A stretch of DNA of 64,000 nt from Flavobacterium restrictum (GTDB taxonomy: Bacteria; Bacteroidota; Bacteroidia; Flavobacteriales; Flavobacteriaceae). Shown piece by piece: positions 46,496 to 55,956 of this stretch (position 1 is its first letter; each line of letters opens with the position of its first letter). Below the pieces are notes generated by a model. That model worked only from the letters and a program-made list of their open reading frames with translations. It was not told the DNA's origin and did not search any database. Position numbers and translations under genes: made by a program. The stretch is taken from assembly GCF_007097245.1 (NCBI RefSeq), contig NZ_VJZT01000003.1:1-64000 (forward strand), written 5' to 3'.

Positions 46496-48814
46496 ATGAA
46501 AAACAAACAATTAATTACGATAGGGCTTTTTGCTTTATTTACCAGTACCACTATGATTGCACAAAACAAATCCTATTTAGACAAAACAAAACCAACAGAA
46601 GAACGCATCGATTTGCTAATGAAGCAAATGACTTTAGAAGAAAAAGTGGGGCAAATGAACCAATACAATGGTTTTTGGGAAGTAACAGGACCAGCACCAA
46701 AAGGCGGCAATGCCGAGTTAAAATACAAGCATTTGCGTGACGGTTGGGTGGGGTCTATGTTATCCGTTCGAGGCGTGAAGGAAGTGCGATCCGTACAGAA
46801 AATTGCCGTTGAGGAAACGCGATTGGGAATTCCGTTAATCATAGGTTTTGATGTCATTCATGGCTACAAAACCTTGAGTCCAATTCCGCTGGCAGAAGCT
46901 GCAAGTTGGGATATGGAAGCCATAAAAAAATCAGCTCAAGTGGCTGCAGACGAAGCTTCGGCAGTTGGAATCAACTGGACTTTTGGTCCTAATGTTGACG
47001 TTGCCAATGATGCCCGTTGGGGACGAGTGATGGAAGGAGCTGGCGAAGATCCTTATCTAGGAAGTAAAATCGCTACAGCAAGAGTAACTGGTTTTCAGGG
47101 AGATACAAAAGCTGACTTGCTTAAAGTGAACACGATTGCGGCTTGTGCCAAACATTTTGCCGCCTATGGCCTAGCCGAAGCAGGATTGGAATACAATACG
47201 GTCGATATTAGTAATTCTAAATTGTATAATACTGTCTTGCCTCCGTTCAAAGCCGCAGTTGATGCAGGTATTCGTACGTTTATGAACTCGTTCAATATCT
47301 TGAATGGTGTTCCTGCTACTGGAAATAGCTTTTTGCAAAGAGAGATTCTAAAAGGAAAATGGAAATTTGACGGTTTTGTGGTTTCGGATTGGGCTTCGGT
47401 TCGGGAAATGATTCCGCACGGATTTGCCAAAGATGGTGCCGAAGCAACGCAAAAAGCCGTAACTGCTGGTTCCGATATGGATATGGAATCGTATTTATAC
47501 GTAGCCGAATTGGCAAAATTAGTTAAAGAAGGAAAGGTAAAAGAAGCTATGGTGGATGATGCTGTGCGTAGAATTTTACGTGTGAAATTTGAACTAGGAT
47601 TATTTGACGATCCATACAAATATTGCGACGAAGCTAGAGAAAAATCGGAAGTGGGTAGCAAGGCCAATAATGATGGGGTTTTGGACATGGCCAAAAAATC
47701 AATTGTTTTGCTTAAAAACGCCCCCTCTCCTTTTGGGAGGGCTGGGGAGGGGTTGTTGCCCTTAAAAAAATCGGGTCAAAAAATTGCTTTAATTGGTGCT
47801 TTGGCCAATGATAAAAACAGCCCTTTGGGAAGCTGGAGAATCGCATCGGATGACAACACCGCCGTTTCGGTTCTGGAAGGCATGCAACAGTACAAAGACA
47901 ACCAATTGACGTATGAAAAAGGTGCCGATTTAACCGTTGGGAAAACAGCTTTTATCGACGAATTGGTTTTTAATACCACCGACAAAAGCGGGTTTGATGC
48001 CGCCCAAAAAGTAGCTGCTAGCGCTGATGTAGTCGTTATGGTGTTAGGGGAACATGGTTTTCAAACGGGTGAAGGACGCAGTAGAACAAGCCTTGATTTA
48101 CCGGGTGTTCAACAAGAATTATTGGAAGCAATTTATAAAGTAAACCCTAATATTGTTTTGGTTTTAAACAATGGTAGACCACTTGCTTTGCCTTGGGCTG
48201 CGGAACATATTCCAGCCATTGTTGAGGCTTGGCAACTAGGAACGCAAACCGGAAATGCGGTGGCGCAAGTGCTATATGGCGATTATAATCCGAGTGGAAA
48301 ATTGCCCATGTCTTTTCCAAGAAACGTAGGGCAATGTCCTATTTATTACAATCATTATAGTACTGGAAGACCTGTAAATGCTGAAAAAAATGTATTTTGG
48401 TCGCATTATACTGATGTAGAAAAAACACCACAATTTCCGTTTGGTTTTGGATTGAGTTATACCACTTTTGAGTATAAAAATTGTAAAGTAAATAAATCCG
48501 CTTTCGCAAAAGGGGAGTCGGTGAAAATTTCGGTTGATGTGACTAATACGGGTAATTATGACGGAAAAGAAGTGGCGCAATTGTACATTCAAGACGTAGC
48601 CGCAAGTTTAGCCAGACCCGTGAAAGAATTGAAAGGTTTTGAATTAATCAATTTGAAAAAAGGCGAAACCAAAACAGTTTCCTTTACATTAACGGACAAA
48701 GAACTTGGTTTCTTTGACAACGATGGCAAGTATCTGGTAGAACCTGGAACTTTCAAAATTATGGTTGGAGGAAGCTCTGACAAAGGATTGGAAAGTAGCT
48801 TTGAGTTGCAATAA
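46496..48814 (+). CDS. bglX: GH3 beta-glucosidase (BglX-like)
   Basis: This 772-residue secreted enzyme has a signal peptide (1-22). The TIM barrel has the nucleophile Asp in FVVSDWASV near 298. The alpha/beta sandwich has GEHGFQTGEGRSRTSLDLPG (about 518-537), which supplies the acid/base Glu. A fibronectin-III-like C-terminal domain ends at about 770. It should remove terminal beta-glucose or beta-mannose from oligosaccharides in the periplasm. The stretch NAPSPFGRAGEGLLPLKK near 408 contains an 11-residue insert coded by a palindromic mini-repeat where relatives read LLKN directly before LLPL. The frame stays open. Confidence 0.92.
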   Translation: MKNKQLITIGLFALFTSTTMIAQNKSYLDKTKPTEERIDLLMKQMTLEEKVGQMNQYNGFWEVTGPAPKGGNAELKYKHLRDGWVGSMLSVRGVKEVRSVQKIAVEETRLGIPLIIGFDVIHGYKTLSPIPLAEAASWDMEAIKKSAQVAADEASAVGINWTFGPNVDVANDARWGRVMEGAGEDPYLGSKIATARVTGFQGDTKADLLKVNTIAACAKHFAAYGLAEAGLEYNTVDISNSKLYNTVLPPFKAAVDAGIRTFMNSFNILNGVPATGNSFLQREILKGKWKFDGFVVSDWASVREMIPHGFAKDGAEATQKAVTAGSDMDMESYLYVAELAKLVKEGKVKEAMVDDAVRRILRVKFELGLFDDPYKYCDEAREKSEVGSKANNDGVLDMAKKSIVLLKNAPSPFGRAGEGLLPLKKSGQKIALIGALANDKNSPLGSWRIASDDNTAVSVLEGMQQYKDNQLTYEKGADLTVGKTAFIDELVFNTTDKSGFDAAQKVAASADVVVMVLGEHGFQTGEGRSRTSLDLPGVQQELLEAIYKVNPNIVLVLNNGRPLALPWAAEHIPAIVEAWQLGTQTGNAVAQVLYGDYNPSGKLPMSFPRNVGQCPIYYNHYSTGRPVNAEKNVFWSHYTDVEKTPQFPFGFGLSYTTFEYKNCKVNKSAFAKGESVKISVDVTNTGNYDGKEVAQLYIQDVAASLARPVKELKGFELINLKKGETKTVSFTLTDKELGFFDNDGKYLVEPGTFKIMVGGSSDKGLESSFELQ
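47720..47754 (+). repeat. In-frame palindromic mini-repeat in the GH3 gene
   Basis: CCCCCTCTCC, loop TTTT and GGGAGGG are followed by CTGGGGAGGGG. It is translated as APSPFGRAGEG between LLKN and LLPL. It is the same family as 42307-42335 and is C/G-rich compared with its surroundings. Confidence 0.75.
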
Positions 48815-48836
48815 AAACCTAAAAAAATAGATTTTT

Positions 48837-48876
48837 AAACACATAGAATGACTAAAGTTTTATGTGTTTTTTTTTT
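48837..48876 (+). terminator. Intrinsic terminator after GH3
   Basis: AACACATA pairs with TATGTGTT across a 15-base loop, followed by more than eight T. It would end the esterase/GH3 transcript before the aldo/keto reductase. Confidence 0.65.
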
Positions 48877-48915
48877 ACCTTTAATTTTTATTTTTCAACC
48901 TTTAAAAATACAAGA

Positions 48916-49872
48916 ATGAAATACAATAGATGTGGAAAAAGTGGTTTGTTATTACCGCAAATTGCTCTTGGTTTATGGCATAACTTTGGCTCGGTTGATG
49001 TTTTCGAAAACGGAGAAAATATCGTTAAAACTGCTTTTGATAAAGGGATAACTCATTTTGATTTGGCAAATAATTACGGCCCAGTTCCAGGATCGGCGGA
49101 GACGAATTTTGGTAAAATCCTAAAAAATAATTTTCAAGGCAACTTGCGTGATGAAATCGTAATTTCGACCAAAGCAGGTTATGGCATGTGGGCTGGCCCT
49201 TATGGCGATTGGGGTTCTCGTAAATATTTGTTGTCGAGTTTAGACCAAAGTTTGAAACGGATGAATTTAGACTATGTAGATATTTTTTATTCGCATCGGT
49301 TTGATCCCGAAACGCCTCTTGAAGAAACCATGATGGCACTCGATTATGCCGTGCGAAGCGGGAAAGCATTGTATGCGGGAATTTCGAATTATAATGCCGA
49401 GCAAACTCAAGAAGCTACCGAAATTCTGAAACGATTGGGAACGCCTTGCTTGATTCATCAAGAAAAATACTCGATGTTTGTTCGAAAATGTGAAGCGGGA
49501 TTACTCGACGTTCTGGAAGAAAAAGGAGTGGGCTGTATTGCTTTTTCGCCATTGGCACAAGGACTTTTGACCGATAAATACCTGAAAGGAATTCCTGAAG
49601 ATTCTCGAGCACACAATCCAAATGGGCATTTACAACTCGAAGAAATCTCCGAAGAAAAAGTACATAAAATCATTGCCTTGAACGATTTGGCGAAAGCCAG
49701 AAACCAATCTTTGGCACAAATGGCTTTGGCTTGGGTGCTCAAAGACAATCGCATCACATCGGTTTTGATTGGGGCGAGTTCTGTAGGGCAATTGAATAAT
49801 AATATTGAGAGTTTGCAAAATCTGTACTTTTCATCGGATGAATTAGTTGCGATTGAGGCGATTTTAGGGTAA
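48916..49872 (+). CDS. Aldo/keto reductase (YghZ-like)
   Basis: I start at ATG 48916 (MKYNRCGKSGL, 318 residues). The longer frame from 48862 lies in the terminator and adds only an aromatic tail. The AKR barrel shows GLWHNFG near 19, FDLANNYGP near 51 (the catalytic Tyr), ISTKAGYGMW near 83 (Lys) and YSHRFDPETP near 124 (His). It belongs to the YghZ/Gpr subgroup reducing small aldehydes such as glyceraldehyde-3-phosphate with NADPH. It may act on mannan breakdown products, but the substrate is unknown. It ends in a bidirectional terminator. Confidence 0.9.
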   Translation: MKYNRCGKSGLLLPQIALGLWHNFGSVDVFENGENIVKTAFDKGITHFDLANNYGPVPGSAETNFGKILKNNFQGNLRDEIVISTKAGYGMWAGPYGDWGSRKYLLSSLDQSLKRMNLDYVDIFYSHRFDPETPLEETMMALDYAVRSGKALYAGISNYNAEQTQEATEILKRLGTPCLIHQEKYSMFVRKCEAGLLDVLEEKGVGCIAFSPLAQGLLTDKYLKGIPEDSRAHNPNGHLQLEEISEEKVHKIIALNDLAKARNQSLAQMALAWVLKDNRITSVLIGASSVGQLNNNIESLQNLYFSSDELVAIEAILG

Positions 49873-49873
49873 G

Positions 49874-49910
49874 AAAAAAGGGAGCAAATACAGTATTTGC
49901 TCCCTTTTTT
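49874..49910. terminator. Bidirectional terminator between AKR and GH97
   Basis: AAAAAAGGGAGCAAATA, loop CAG and TATTTGCTCCCTTTTTT form a 17-bp perfect stem. It lies between two convergent genes and works in either direction. Confidence 0.9.
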
Positions 49911-49926
49911 CTTTAAAAATAGTAGC

Positions 49927-51918
49927 TTATTTCAAGCTTATAATCGCGGATATTCCTCCTCCGCTTGCTAGATGAACCGTCATTTTGGTGGTTGAATCTA
50001 CTGTGATTTTTTCTCTTTTATAATCTACGGCTGCTTTATCGGCATTTAGACCATCTGTAAATACATCAGCTTCGTATGTTTTTCCTTTTTCAAGGAAAGA
50101 GAAATCAATTGTAATGTCTCGAGCATCCCAATTGGTGATGGCACCAAGATACCATTTCGTTTCTTTTTTGCGAGCTATTGCTACGAATTTACCAACTTCG
50201 CCATCTAGAGCTACCGTTTCATCAAAAGTTGTTGGGATTTTGGCAATAAAATCAGTGCTTTCTTGCTCCTTCATATAGGCAGTTGGACTGTCTGCCAGCA
50301 TTTGCAAAGGCGCTTCGAATATAGTGTACAAAGCCAGTTGGCGGCAACGGGTACCTTGGCTTTTTGGGTTGGAATGATCGGGTTTGAATTCGCTTTTTGT
50401 CGTATTTCGCATCGCACCGGGCGTATAATCCATTGGACCAGCCATCATCCGGATGAACGCAATGGTGCATTCATAACCCGGAACATCGTCGTTAGGAGTC
50501 CATTTGCTGTTTTCTAGTCCTTTTACCCCTTCAAAATTAAGAATGTTTGGGAATGTTTTTTGCAAACCAGTAGGTTTATACATTCCATGATAATCTAGCA
50601 AAAGTTTATTGGCAGCAGCAATTTTTGCAATTTCGTACAGCGAAGTAACCATTTTGGCATCATCACGATCCATAAAATCTACTTTGAAACCTTTAACCCC
50701 TTGATCGGCATAGGTTTTTAGAACAGATTGGGTGTTTTTGGTTAATGAAAACCACGAAGCCCACAAAATAATACCTACCTTTTTTTGTTTTCCGTAGTCA
50801 ACTAATTCTTTTACATTCAGGGCTTTGTTTAGGTCTAATAAGTTGTCATCGGCACTCCAACCTTCGTCAATGATGACATATTCGAGTTTGTTCGCTGCTG
50901 CAAAATCAATGTAATATTTATAGGTTTGGGTATTGATTCCCGCCTTGAAATCGATGTTGTAAATGTTCCAATCGTTCCACCAATCCCAAGCTACTTTGCC
51001 GGGTTTTATCCAGCTTGCGTCCCCAATTCGGGATTGTGAAGCCAGTTTTTGAACCATATCGTTATTGGCTAACTCTTTGTCGTTTTCGCTAATAACCACA
51101 ATGCGCCACGGAAAATTTCGAGTTCCTTTGGTCTGCGAAATATAATCCGCTCTTTTGGTCACAATTCTATTGATGTTGTTGTAGCCACCATTGGCTTCTT
51201 CTAGAGGAAATTGGGCAAAATCACCCACAAAACTAGTGCTTTTTGTCGGATTAGGAATCACATACATTCCGGGATAATCCTCGACATCTGCTTCTAGGAA
51301 AACGGCTTTTTTATGATTGGAATATTGTGTTAAGAAAGGCAAAAAAGCCAACGCATTGGGCGTGAATTCAGATATTTTTTTGTCCTCATACAAGGCTTCG
51401 AATGAGGAAATATAGGGGTCGATTGGGTTTCTTAAATCCCGAACATAAGGCATTAAAGTGTTGTAATCTTGATCGAAATTTAGAACCACTTCCTCGGATT
51501 TTACTGTAATGTCCTGCTTCTTTTTGGTGATAAATCGGTACGCTACGCCATCATCAAAAGCGCGGTATTCAATACTATAATCACCTTTGAAATTCAATAC
51601 CAGTTGGTTATACTTATTCTCGACGGTTTTCTTTTTGTAAATAGGCGTTTCAAATGTGGTATGAATACTTTCTTTCTTGGTGTTTAAAAGTATTGGATTT
51701 TTACCCAAAATTTCGGCTTCATTTAGGGTCATAGCCATTGGCGAAGCCATCAAAATATTGCTTTTTTCGGCAGTAATAGCCCACGTTATTTTGTCCGAAA
51801 GTGCGATGCTAATTTCGATTTTTCCGTTGGGAGAAAGCAATTGAAAATTTTGTTTCTTTTGCGAAAAAGCATTGGTAACAAGCAACAAGGCTAGGAGTAA
51901 AAGGGTTGTTTTTTTCAT
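49927..51918 (-). CDS. GH97 glycoside hydrolase, retaining type, probable alpha-galactosidase
   Basis: This 663-residue secreted enzyme has a signal peptide (1-19). An N-terminal beta-super-sandwich is followed by the GH97 barrel: IIDEGWSADD near 348, GFKVDFMDRDD near 410 and ILNFEGVKG near 457. GH97 splits into inverting (SusB-like) and retaining forms. An Asp in the KVDF position (about 413) is the nucleophile of retaining alpha-galactosidases such as Bacteroides BT1871, and here it is present. That fits removal of galactose side chains from galactomannan. It is the last gene of the leftward operon, 34 bp after GH5. Confidence 0.85.
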   Translation of the reverse strand: MKKTTLLLLALLLVTNAFSQKKQNFQLLSPNGKIEISIALSDKITWAITAEKSNILMASPMAMTLNEAEILGKNPILLNTKKESIHTTFETPIYKKKTVENKYNQLVLNFKGDYSIEYRAFDDGVAYRFITKKKQDITVKSEEVVLNFDQDYNTLMPYVRDLRNPIDPYISSFEALYEDKKISEFTPNALAFLPFLTQYSNHKKAVFLEADVEDYPGMYVIPNPTKSTSFVGDFAQFPLEEANGGYNNINRIVTKRADYISQTKGTRNFPWRIVVISENDKELANNDMVQKLASQSRIGDASWIKPGKVAWDWWNDWNIYNIDFKAGINTQTYKYYIDFAAANKLEYVIIDEGWSADDNLLDLNKALNVKELVDYGKQKKVGIILWASWFSLTKNTQSVLKTYADQGVKGFKVDFMDRDDAKMVTSLYEIAKIAAANKLLLDYHGMYKPTGLQKTFPNILNFEGVKGLENSKWTPNDDVPGYECTIAFIRMMAGPMDYTPGAMRNTTKSEFKPDHSNPKSQGTRCRQLALYTIFEAPLQMLADSPTAYMKEQESTDFIAKIPTTFDETVALDGEVGKFVAIARKKETKWYLGAITNWDARDITIDFSFLEKGKTYEADVFTDGLNADKAAVDYKREKITVDSTTKMTVHLASGGGISAIISLK

Positions 51919-51952
51919 AAGGGATAGTTTAGAAACTTAAATGTATGTATTT

Positions 51953-53245
51953 CTATTTTAATTCCAAATTGAATTTTTTTACAATCTCCAAAGTCGATTT
52001 ATCCGATGAAAAAACAGAGTTCAAGCCCTGTGGTTCCTGCGGTGGATCCGTAGTCAAAGGGTCTCCGGGATTCCATTTTCCGTCTTTGTTAACCGCTTTT
52101 CCTTCGCCACCAAAACCCCAAAAATTAGCAGCTTGCAAGGCACCTTTTTTGGCAACACTTTCTGCAACTCGGCTAAAAATATAGTTATAAAAAATATCCC
52201 TATTGCTTATTGCTGCTGTGGCAACCAACGCTTCGTTCTCTCTAGGTAGACCAAATTCCTCAATAATAATTGGTCTTTTCAAATGATTGGCAACCGCAAC
52301 ATGCTCATCGATATATTTCCCAGCATTTTCTAGCGTTGTTGGCAAGGTTTTTTCGGCATTATCGGCCTTAAACCAATTCCAGTTTTTAGGCCAAATGTGC
52401 ATGGTTAAGTAATCTATATTTTTATTGGCATGCGTTTTCTCGTAGGTTTCCATGTTGTCATTGGAACTGTTTCTGCCTTCGGAACCCGTCGAAATCAAAT
52501 GGTTTTTGTCTAAACGATCCATTAAGTTGACTATATTGTTAAGCCAAATCGTGAATTTCCCTTCGTTTTCGGGTGTGAAACTACGGGGTTCATTCCCCAC
52601 TTGCCACGCCATAATGGTATTGTCTTGGGTATATTTTCTTTTGGTGTAGGCATTAGTTCTGCTCATAATAAATTTCACATCAGCATTCAAAGCTTCCATA
52701 CACGATTCGCAACTATAGAACTTGGCGGTATATTCCATGAACTGCGGCCAGGTATTAGGCGGAATCGCAGGAACGGGAATCGCACCTTTGCCGCTCCATT
52801 CTAGATATTGTGACATTCCGCCAGACCATTCCCAGTTATTGGTCAAGTACAACACGGCATACATCTTGCGTTTGCCCATCTCGGCAATCAAAAAATCCAA
52901 GCCATCCAGTAAATCTTGATCGTATTTTCCTTGCTCGTATTGCAAAGCGGGGCGAACGGTATAATCGTATTTTCCGCCATCGGCACCTACTAAAATTCGC
53001 AGGTTATCAATACCATTTTTGCGCATTACATCCAGCTCCCGAAGCAATCTCTTGCGGTCACCCACTTTCTTGGAAGCCAGTAAACTTCCGTACCAATAAT
53101 TGGTTCCAATGTACGCATACGGTTTGTCCCCTTTAAAGAATTGAGTTCCTTTTACCGTAATTCTGGGTTGTTGTTTTTGTGAGAAACCCACATTTGCACT
53201 AAAAAGACAGAGCAATACACCCGCTATGGCAATTGATTTTTTCAT
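51953..53245 (-). CDS. GH5 endo-beta-1,4-mannanase
   Basis: This 430-residue secreted enzyme has a signal peptide (1-22) and resembles the GH5_7 mannanases. Visible features are YIGTNYWYGSLLASKK near 47, LRILVGADGG near 98, MAWQVGNEPRSF near 216 (acid/base Glu about 220) and IIIEEFGLPRE near 325 (nucleophile Glu). LTNNWEWSGGMSQYLEWSG near 160 is typical of mannanases. It cuts beta-mannan chains internally. It lies downstream of a 396-bp gap filled with palindromes, and 34 bp before GH97. Confidence 0.92.
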   Translation of the reverse strand: MKKSIAIAGVLLCLFSANVGFSQKQQPRITVKGTQFFKGDKPYAYIGTNYWYGSLLASKKVGDRKRLLRELDVMRKNGIDNLRILVGADGGKYDYTVRPALQYEQGKYDQDLLDGLDFLIAEMGKRKMYAVLYLTNNWEWSGGMSQYLEWSGKGAIPVPAIPPNTWPQFMEYTAKFYSCESCMEALNADVKFIMSRTNAYTKRKYTQDNTIMAWQVGNEPRSFTPENEGKFTIWLNNIVNLMDRLDKNHLISTGSEGRNSSNDNMETYEKTHANKNIDYLTMHIWPKNWNWFKADNAEKTLPTTLENAGKYIDEHVAVANHLKRPIIIEEFGLPRENEALVATAAISNRDIFYNYIFSRVAESVAKKGALQAANFWGFGGEGKAVNKDGKWNPGDPLTTDPPQEPQGLNSVFSSDKSTLEIVKKFNLELK

Positions 53246-53466
53246 ATAATTTGTTTTTTTAATTTTTTACACCTTGGTTATCAGGCAATGTCATTAAGTT
53301 AAGAGATTTTCGATTGAAGATTAATGATTTTTGATTTCAGATTTGGTGTTAGTAAACAAAAAATTGTCGATTTTGAAGGTCTCGGACATCTGAAATCAAA
53401 AATCATTAATCAAAAATCTACAATCAAATTTATTGATTTTCCCTTAACTTAATAACAATGGGTTAT
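53246..53466. repeat. Long imperfect inverted repeat between GH26 and GH5
   Basis: Arms at about 53291-53342 and 53387-53455 pair over a perfect 24-bp core (GATTAATGATTTTTGATTTCAG and two further bases). The outer parts ATTAAGTTAAG and CTTAACTTAAT also match. It forms a long hairpin around a loop of about 45 bp. There is no ORF. Confidence 0.75.
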
Positions 53467-53622
53467 TAGGAGCTATTTCCTGCTATTCGTTACAAGTCCT
53501 CACCCCAAAAGCAAAGTTTCTAAACGGTAAAAGGAGCTTCCTCTGGTCGCTCTTTTACCGCAAGAAACTTTTGCTTTTGGGTCTCCGGGCTTTTCACTCC
53601 TATCAGGGCTAGGGCATTGGGA
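53467..53622. repeat. Flavobacterial palindromic element between GH26 and GH5
   Basis: The arms at 53504-53536 (CCCAAAAGCAAA...GGTAAAAGGAGC) and 53549-53581 are complementary with one indel and a few mismatches. They are flanked by AGGAGCTATTTCCTGCTATTCG on the left and ATCAGGGCTAGGGCA on the right. From memory, elements with these ends are scattered in Flavobacterium genomes. It would be transcribed between the two mannanase genes and could cut or stabilise the message. Confidence 0.7.
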
Positions 53623-53641
53623 CGGATTTAGAAACTATTTT

Positions 53642-54877
53642 TTATTTAGGCAAAACATACATACTTGGCAGCGTATTTACGAGAGCAGATTTGGTTTTTG
53701 TAGCAAAATCTTTAAAATCTTGCGCATTAGCGGCAGTAGGAGTAGGCACATAGTAATTATTTCCGCCATTGTTCCAAAACATGACATAACTAATTTCGAT
53801 ACTATTTGCTGTCAAAGCATTGTATAAATAAGTAGAAAACCATCCTGAAACCGCTGTTTTTGTAGCTGTTACTTCGTAGCCCGTTTCGGTCATAGCAGCT
53901 ATTTTTACTTTGGTTTTAGCCAAATCAGAAACCATTTTCAACTTTGCATTTGCTCTGTCAGACCCTGCTTGTCCTTGGTTGTTTAGATCGCCATAATTGT
54001 CCATTCCCAGAACATCTATATAGGCATCGCCTGGATAGCGACTCAAATAATTTGCCGAAGTCGTATAGGAATTATCAGGAGAAAAAGCATATAGAATGTT
54101 ATGAACCCCTTTAGTATCTCTCAAATAAGTTACCGTAAATTGATATACCGCTTTGTAGTCCTCGGCCGAACAAAAGCTTGCTCCCCACCAAAACCAACTG
54201 CCATCAAACTCATGGAATGGTCTAAAAATGATTGGAATCAATTCGCCATTAGCTCCTTTTAAATTAGAAACTACGCTGGCCACTTTGTCTAGTTTGGTTT
54301 TGTACCACGCATGGTTTGTCCCACCAGGCAAAATACTCTTGAAAGCAGTTGCTTTTTGTTCCTCGGTTAAGTCTGCGGCATAAAAACTATCTTCTTTATT
54401 GGGTTCTCTCAAATGCCAACAAAAGGTGTTGATCATTCCGTTGCTGTAGGCAAGTTTTGCATCATCAAGAGTCTTTTTTTCTTGTTGGTAAAACCAATTG
54501 TTGCTTTGACCATTATTATTTTTATCCGTAATGAACATAAAATCCGAACCCATAAGTGCGGGGTCAAAACCAGTTGTTTTCTTGATGTCAGATAATCCTG
54601 TGGCATCCTTATAAAACCCACTATAAGCGGCTTGTTGTCCAATGGCGAACTTGGTTTTGGCAAGCTTTTTTAAATTATAAAACAAAGCCACCGTCTCTGT
54701 CGTAGCAGCTGGATCGACCATATATGTTTTTACGTTTTGGGTTGTAAGCGCATCAGTAACAACAACGGGAACTGGATTGGGATCTATGACTAGGGTTTCG
54801 TCTTCTTTACTTTTGGAACAACTAGCAATTACCACAGCAATACTGGCAATTATAAATTTTGTATATTGAATTTTCAT
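53642..54877 (-). CDS. GH26 beta-mannanase, lipoprotein
   Basis: This 411-residue protein has a lipoprotein signal peptide with VVIASC, so Cys20 should be lipidated and the enzyme surface- or membrane-anchored. The GH26 catalytic domain shows WHLRE near 150, PIIFRPFHEFDGSWFWWG near 214 (acid/base Glu about 221) and AAMTETGYE near 328 (nucleophile Glu). Members are endo-mannanases or mannobiohydrolases. It is the sixth gene of the leftward operon, 31 bp downstream of the carbohydrate-binding protein gene. Confidence 0.92.
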   Translation of the reverse strand: MKIQYTKFIIASIAVVIASCSKSKEDETLVIDPNPVPVVVTDALTTQNVKTYMVDPAATTETVALFYNLKKLAKTKFAIGQQAAYSGFYKDATGLSDIKKTTGFDPALMGSDFMFITDKNNNGQSNNWFYQQEKKTLDDAKLAYSNGMINTFCWHLREPNKEDSFYAADLTEEQKATAFKSILPGGTNHAWYKTKLDKVASVVSNLKGANGELIPIIFRPFHEFDGSWFWWGASFCSAEDYKAVYQFTVTYLRDTKGVHNILYAFSPDNSYTTSANYLSRYPGDAYIDVLGMDNYGDLNNQGQAGSDRANAKLKMVSDLAKTKVKIAAMTETGYEVTATKTAVSGWFSTYLYNALTANSIEISYVMFWNNGGNNYYVPTPTAANAQDFKDFATKTKSALVNTLPSMYVLPK

Positions 54878-54908
54878 TTTTTTGGAGGTTTAATTTTAGA
54901 TTTAAATT

Positions 54909-55919
54909 TTATTGGTTGTCCATTTTTATTTGAATGTCATCCGCTACCAGTGTTCCGGTGCAGGCGCTCAAAGCAAGTATGATTCTAAATTTTTTGGTAC
55001 CATCAGGAATGGGAATGTTTTTTTTGAAGTATGTCCAATCCGTTGTTCCTGTAACCGTTCCCACGAGTTGGTCGTCACTTGTTTTTATTTTCCCGTCTCT
55101 AGTTAACTCGATAATAAACATGCCGTTGTTCCAAGGATCTTTGCCTTGTTTGATGTCTTTGGCTTTAAGCCAACCCGAAATTTCGATTGTTTTTGTTCCT
55201 GCTGGCACATCGGCAGTTTGGTCGATTGCCGTCCATTCCGCAACGGTTGCCGTTATCGTTACCGCTGCATTTCCTGCTTTTTGGTCAGTAGTAAGGACAA
55301 TTCCTGTTCCGTTCCAGTTTTGTAACCCGGCTTCAAAACTGGCGTTTACAAAAGGTTTTGGTATGGCTTCTTGCGCGATTGCTTCGGCTTGCATGATTTT
55401 GTTATATTCGTCCTCGGTAACGGTTACTGCTTTGATTTCGTCAAAAAATACAATGCCAGGCGTACTTTGTAAGGCGATTAGCATTTTGATTTTTTTGGCA
55501 CCTTGGGGTACAAGAATAAGTTTTGAATACAATTTCCAATCTGCAGTTCCTTTGACTTGGGCAATGTTTTCGGAAACAATTTGCTTGTCGGCACCGTTTA
55601 GGAATTCGGCGTTAACAATGCCAGCACCATAGCTTTCGCCACCTTGTATGGCATCTCCTTTGACATAAGCGCTAAAGGCAATGGCATAGGTTCCTTTTGG
55701 AATGTTTATTTTTTGATCGGCACCTTTCCATTCTTTACCTACATATTGTACAATCATACAGGATCCGGCACCTACTTTCTTGACAACCCCATTTTGATTC
55801 AAGTTATCTGCCCACCAACCATCGGTGTTTTGATCAAAACCACCGTTAATGACTAGGTTTTTTTGAGCAAAAGTAAGCGAAGTGCTCATTGCGATTAGGA
55901 TGTATAAAAGTGTTTTCAT
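54909..55919 (-). CDS. Secreted protein with two carbohydrate-binding modules
   Basis: This 336-residue protein has a signal peptide (1-18) and no catalytic domain. It is built from two related modules of about 150 residues. NLVINGGFDQNTDGWW near 22 and NASFEAGLQNWNGTG near 192 start equivalent jelly-roll domains, and each ends alike (IVFFDEIKAV near 155, LVADDIQIKM near 325). They resemble CBM4/9-type domains. It most probably binds mannan at the cell surface, as surface glycan-binding proteins of such loci do, but it lacks a lipobox. It lies between the epimerase and GH26 genes. Confidence 0.78.
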   Translation of the reverse strand: MKTLLYILIAMSTSLTFAQKNLVINGGFDQNTDGWWADNLNQNGVVKKVGAGSCMIVQYVGKEWKGADQKINIPKGTYAIAFSAYVKGDAIQGGESYGAGIVNAEFLNGADKQIVSENIAQVKGTADWKLYSKLILVPQGAKKIKMLIALQSTPGIVFFDEIKAVTVTEDEYNKIMQAEAIAQEAIPKPFVNASFEAGLQNWNGTGIVLTTDQKAGNAAVTITATVAEWTAIDQTADVPAGTKTIEISGWLKAKDIKQGKDPWNNGMFIIELTRDGKIKTSDDQLVGTVTGTTDWTYFKKNIPIPDGTKKFRIILALSACTGTLVADDIQIKMDNQ

Positions 55920-55956
55920 AGGGTTTGGATTGTGTTAAAAAAGGAGGAAGGCAGTA

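Noticed and set aside
47164-47694. 176-residue minus-strand reading frame
   Set aside because: Antisense shadow of the GH3 barrel.
48862-48915. Longer start for the aldo/keto reductase
   Set aside because: The extra codons lie in the GH3 terminator and encode a Phe-rich tail not seen in the family.
54934-55632. 232-residue + strand reading frame
   Set aside because: It lies fully antisense to the carbohydrate-binding protein gene, which has a signal peptide and domain pattern; the + frame has none.
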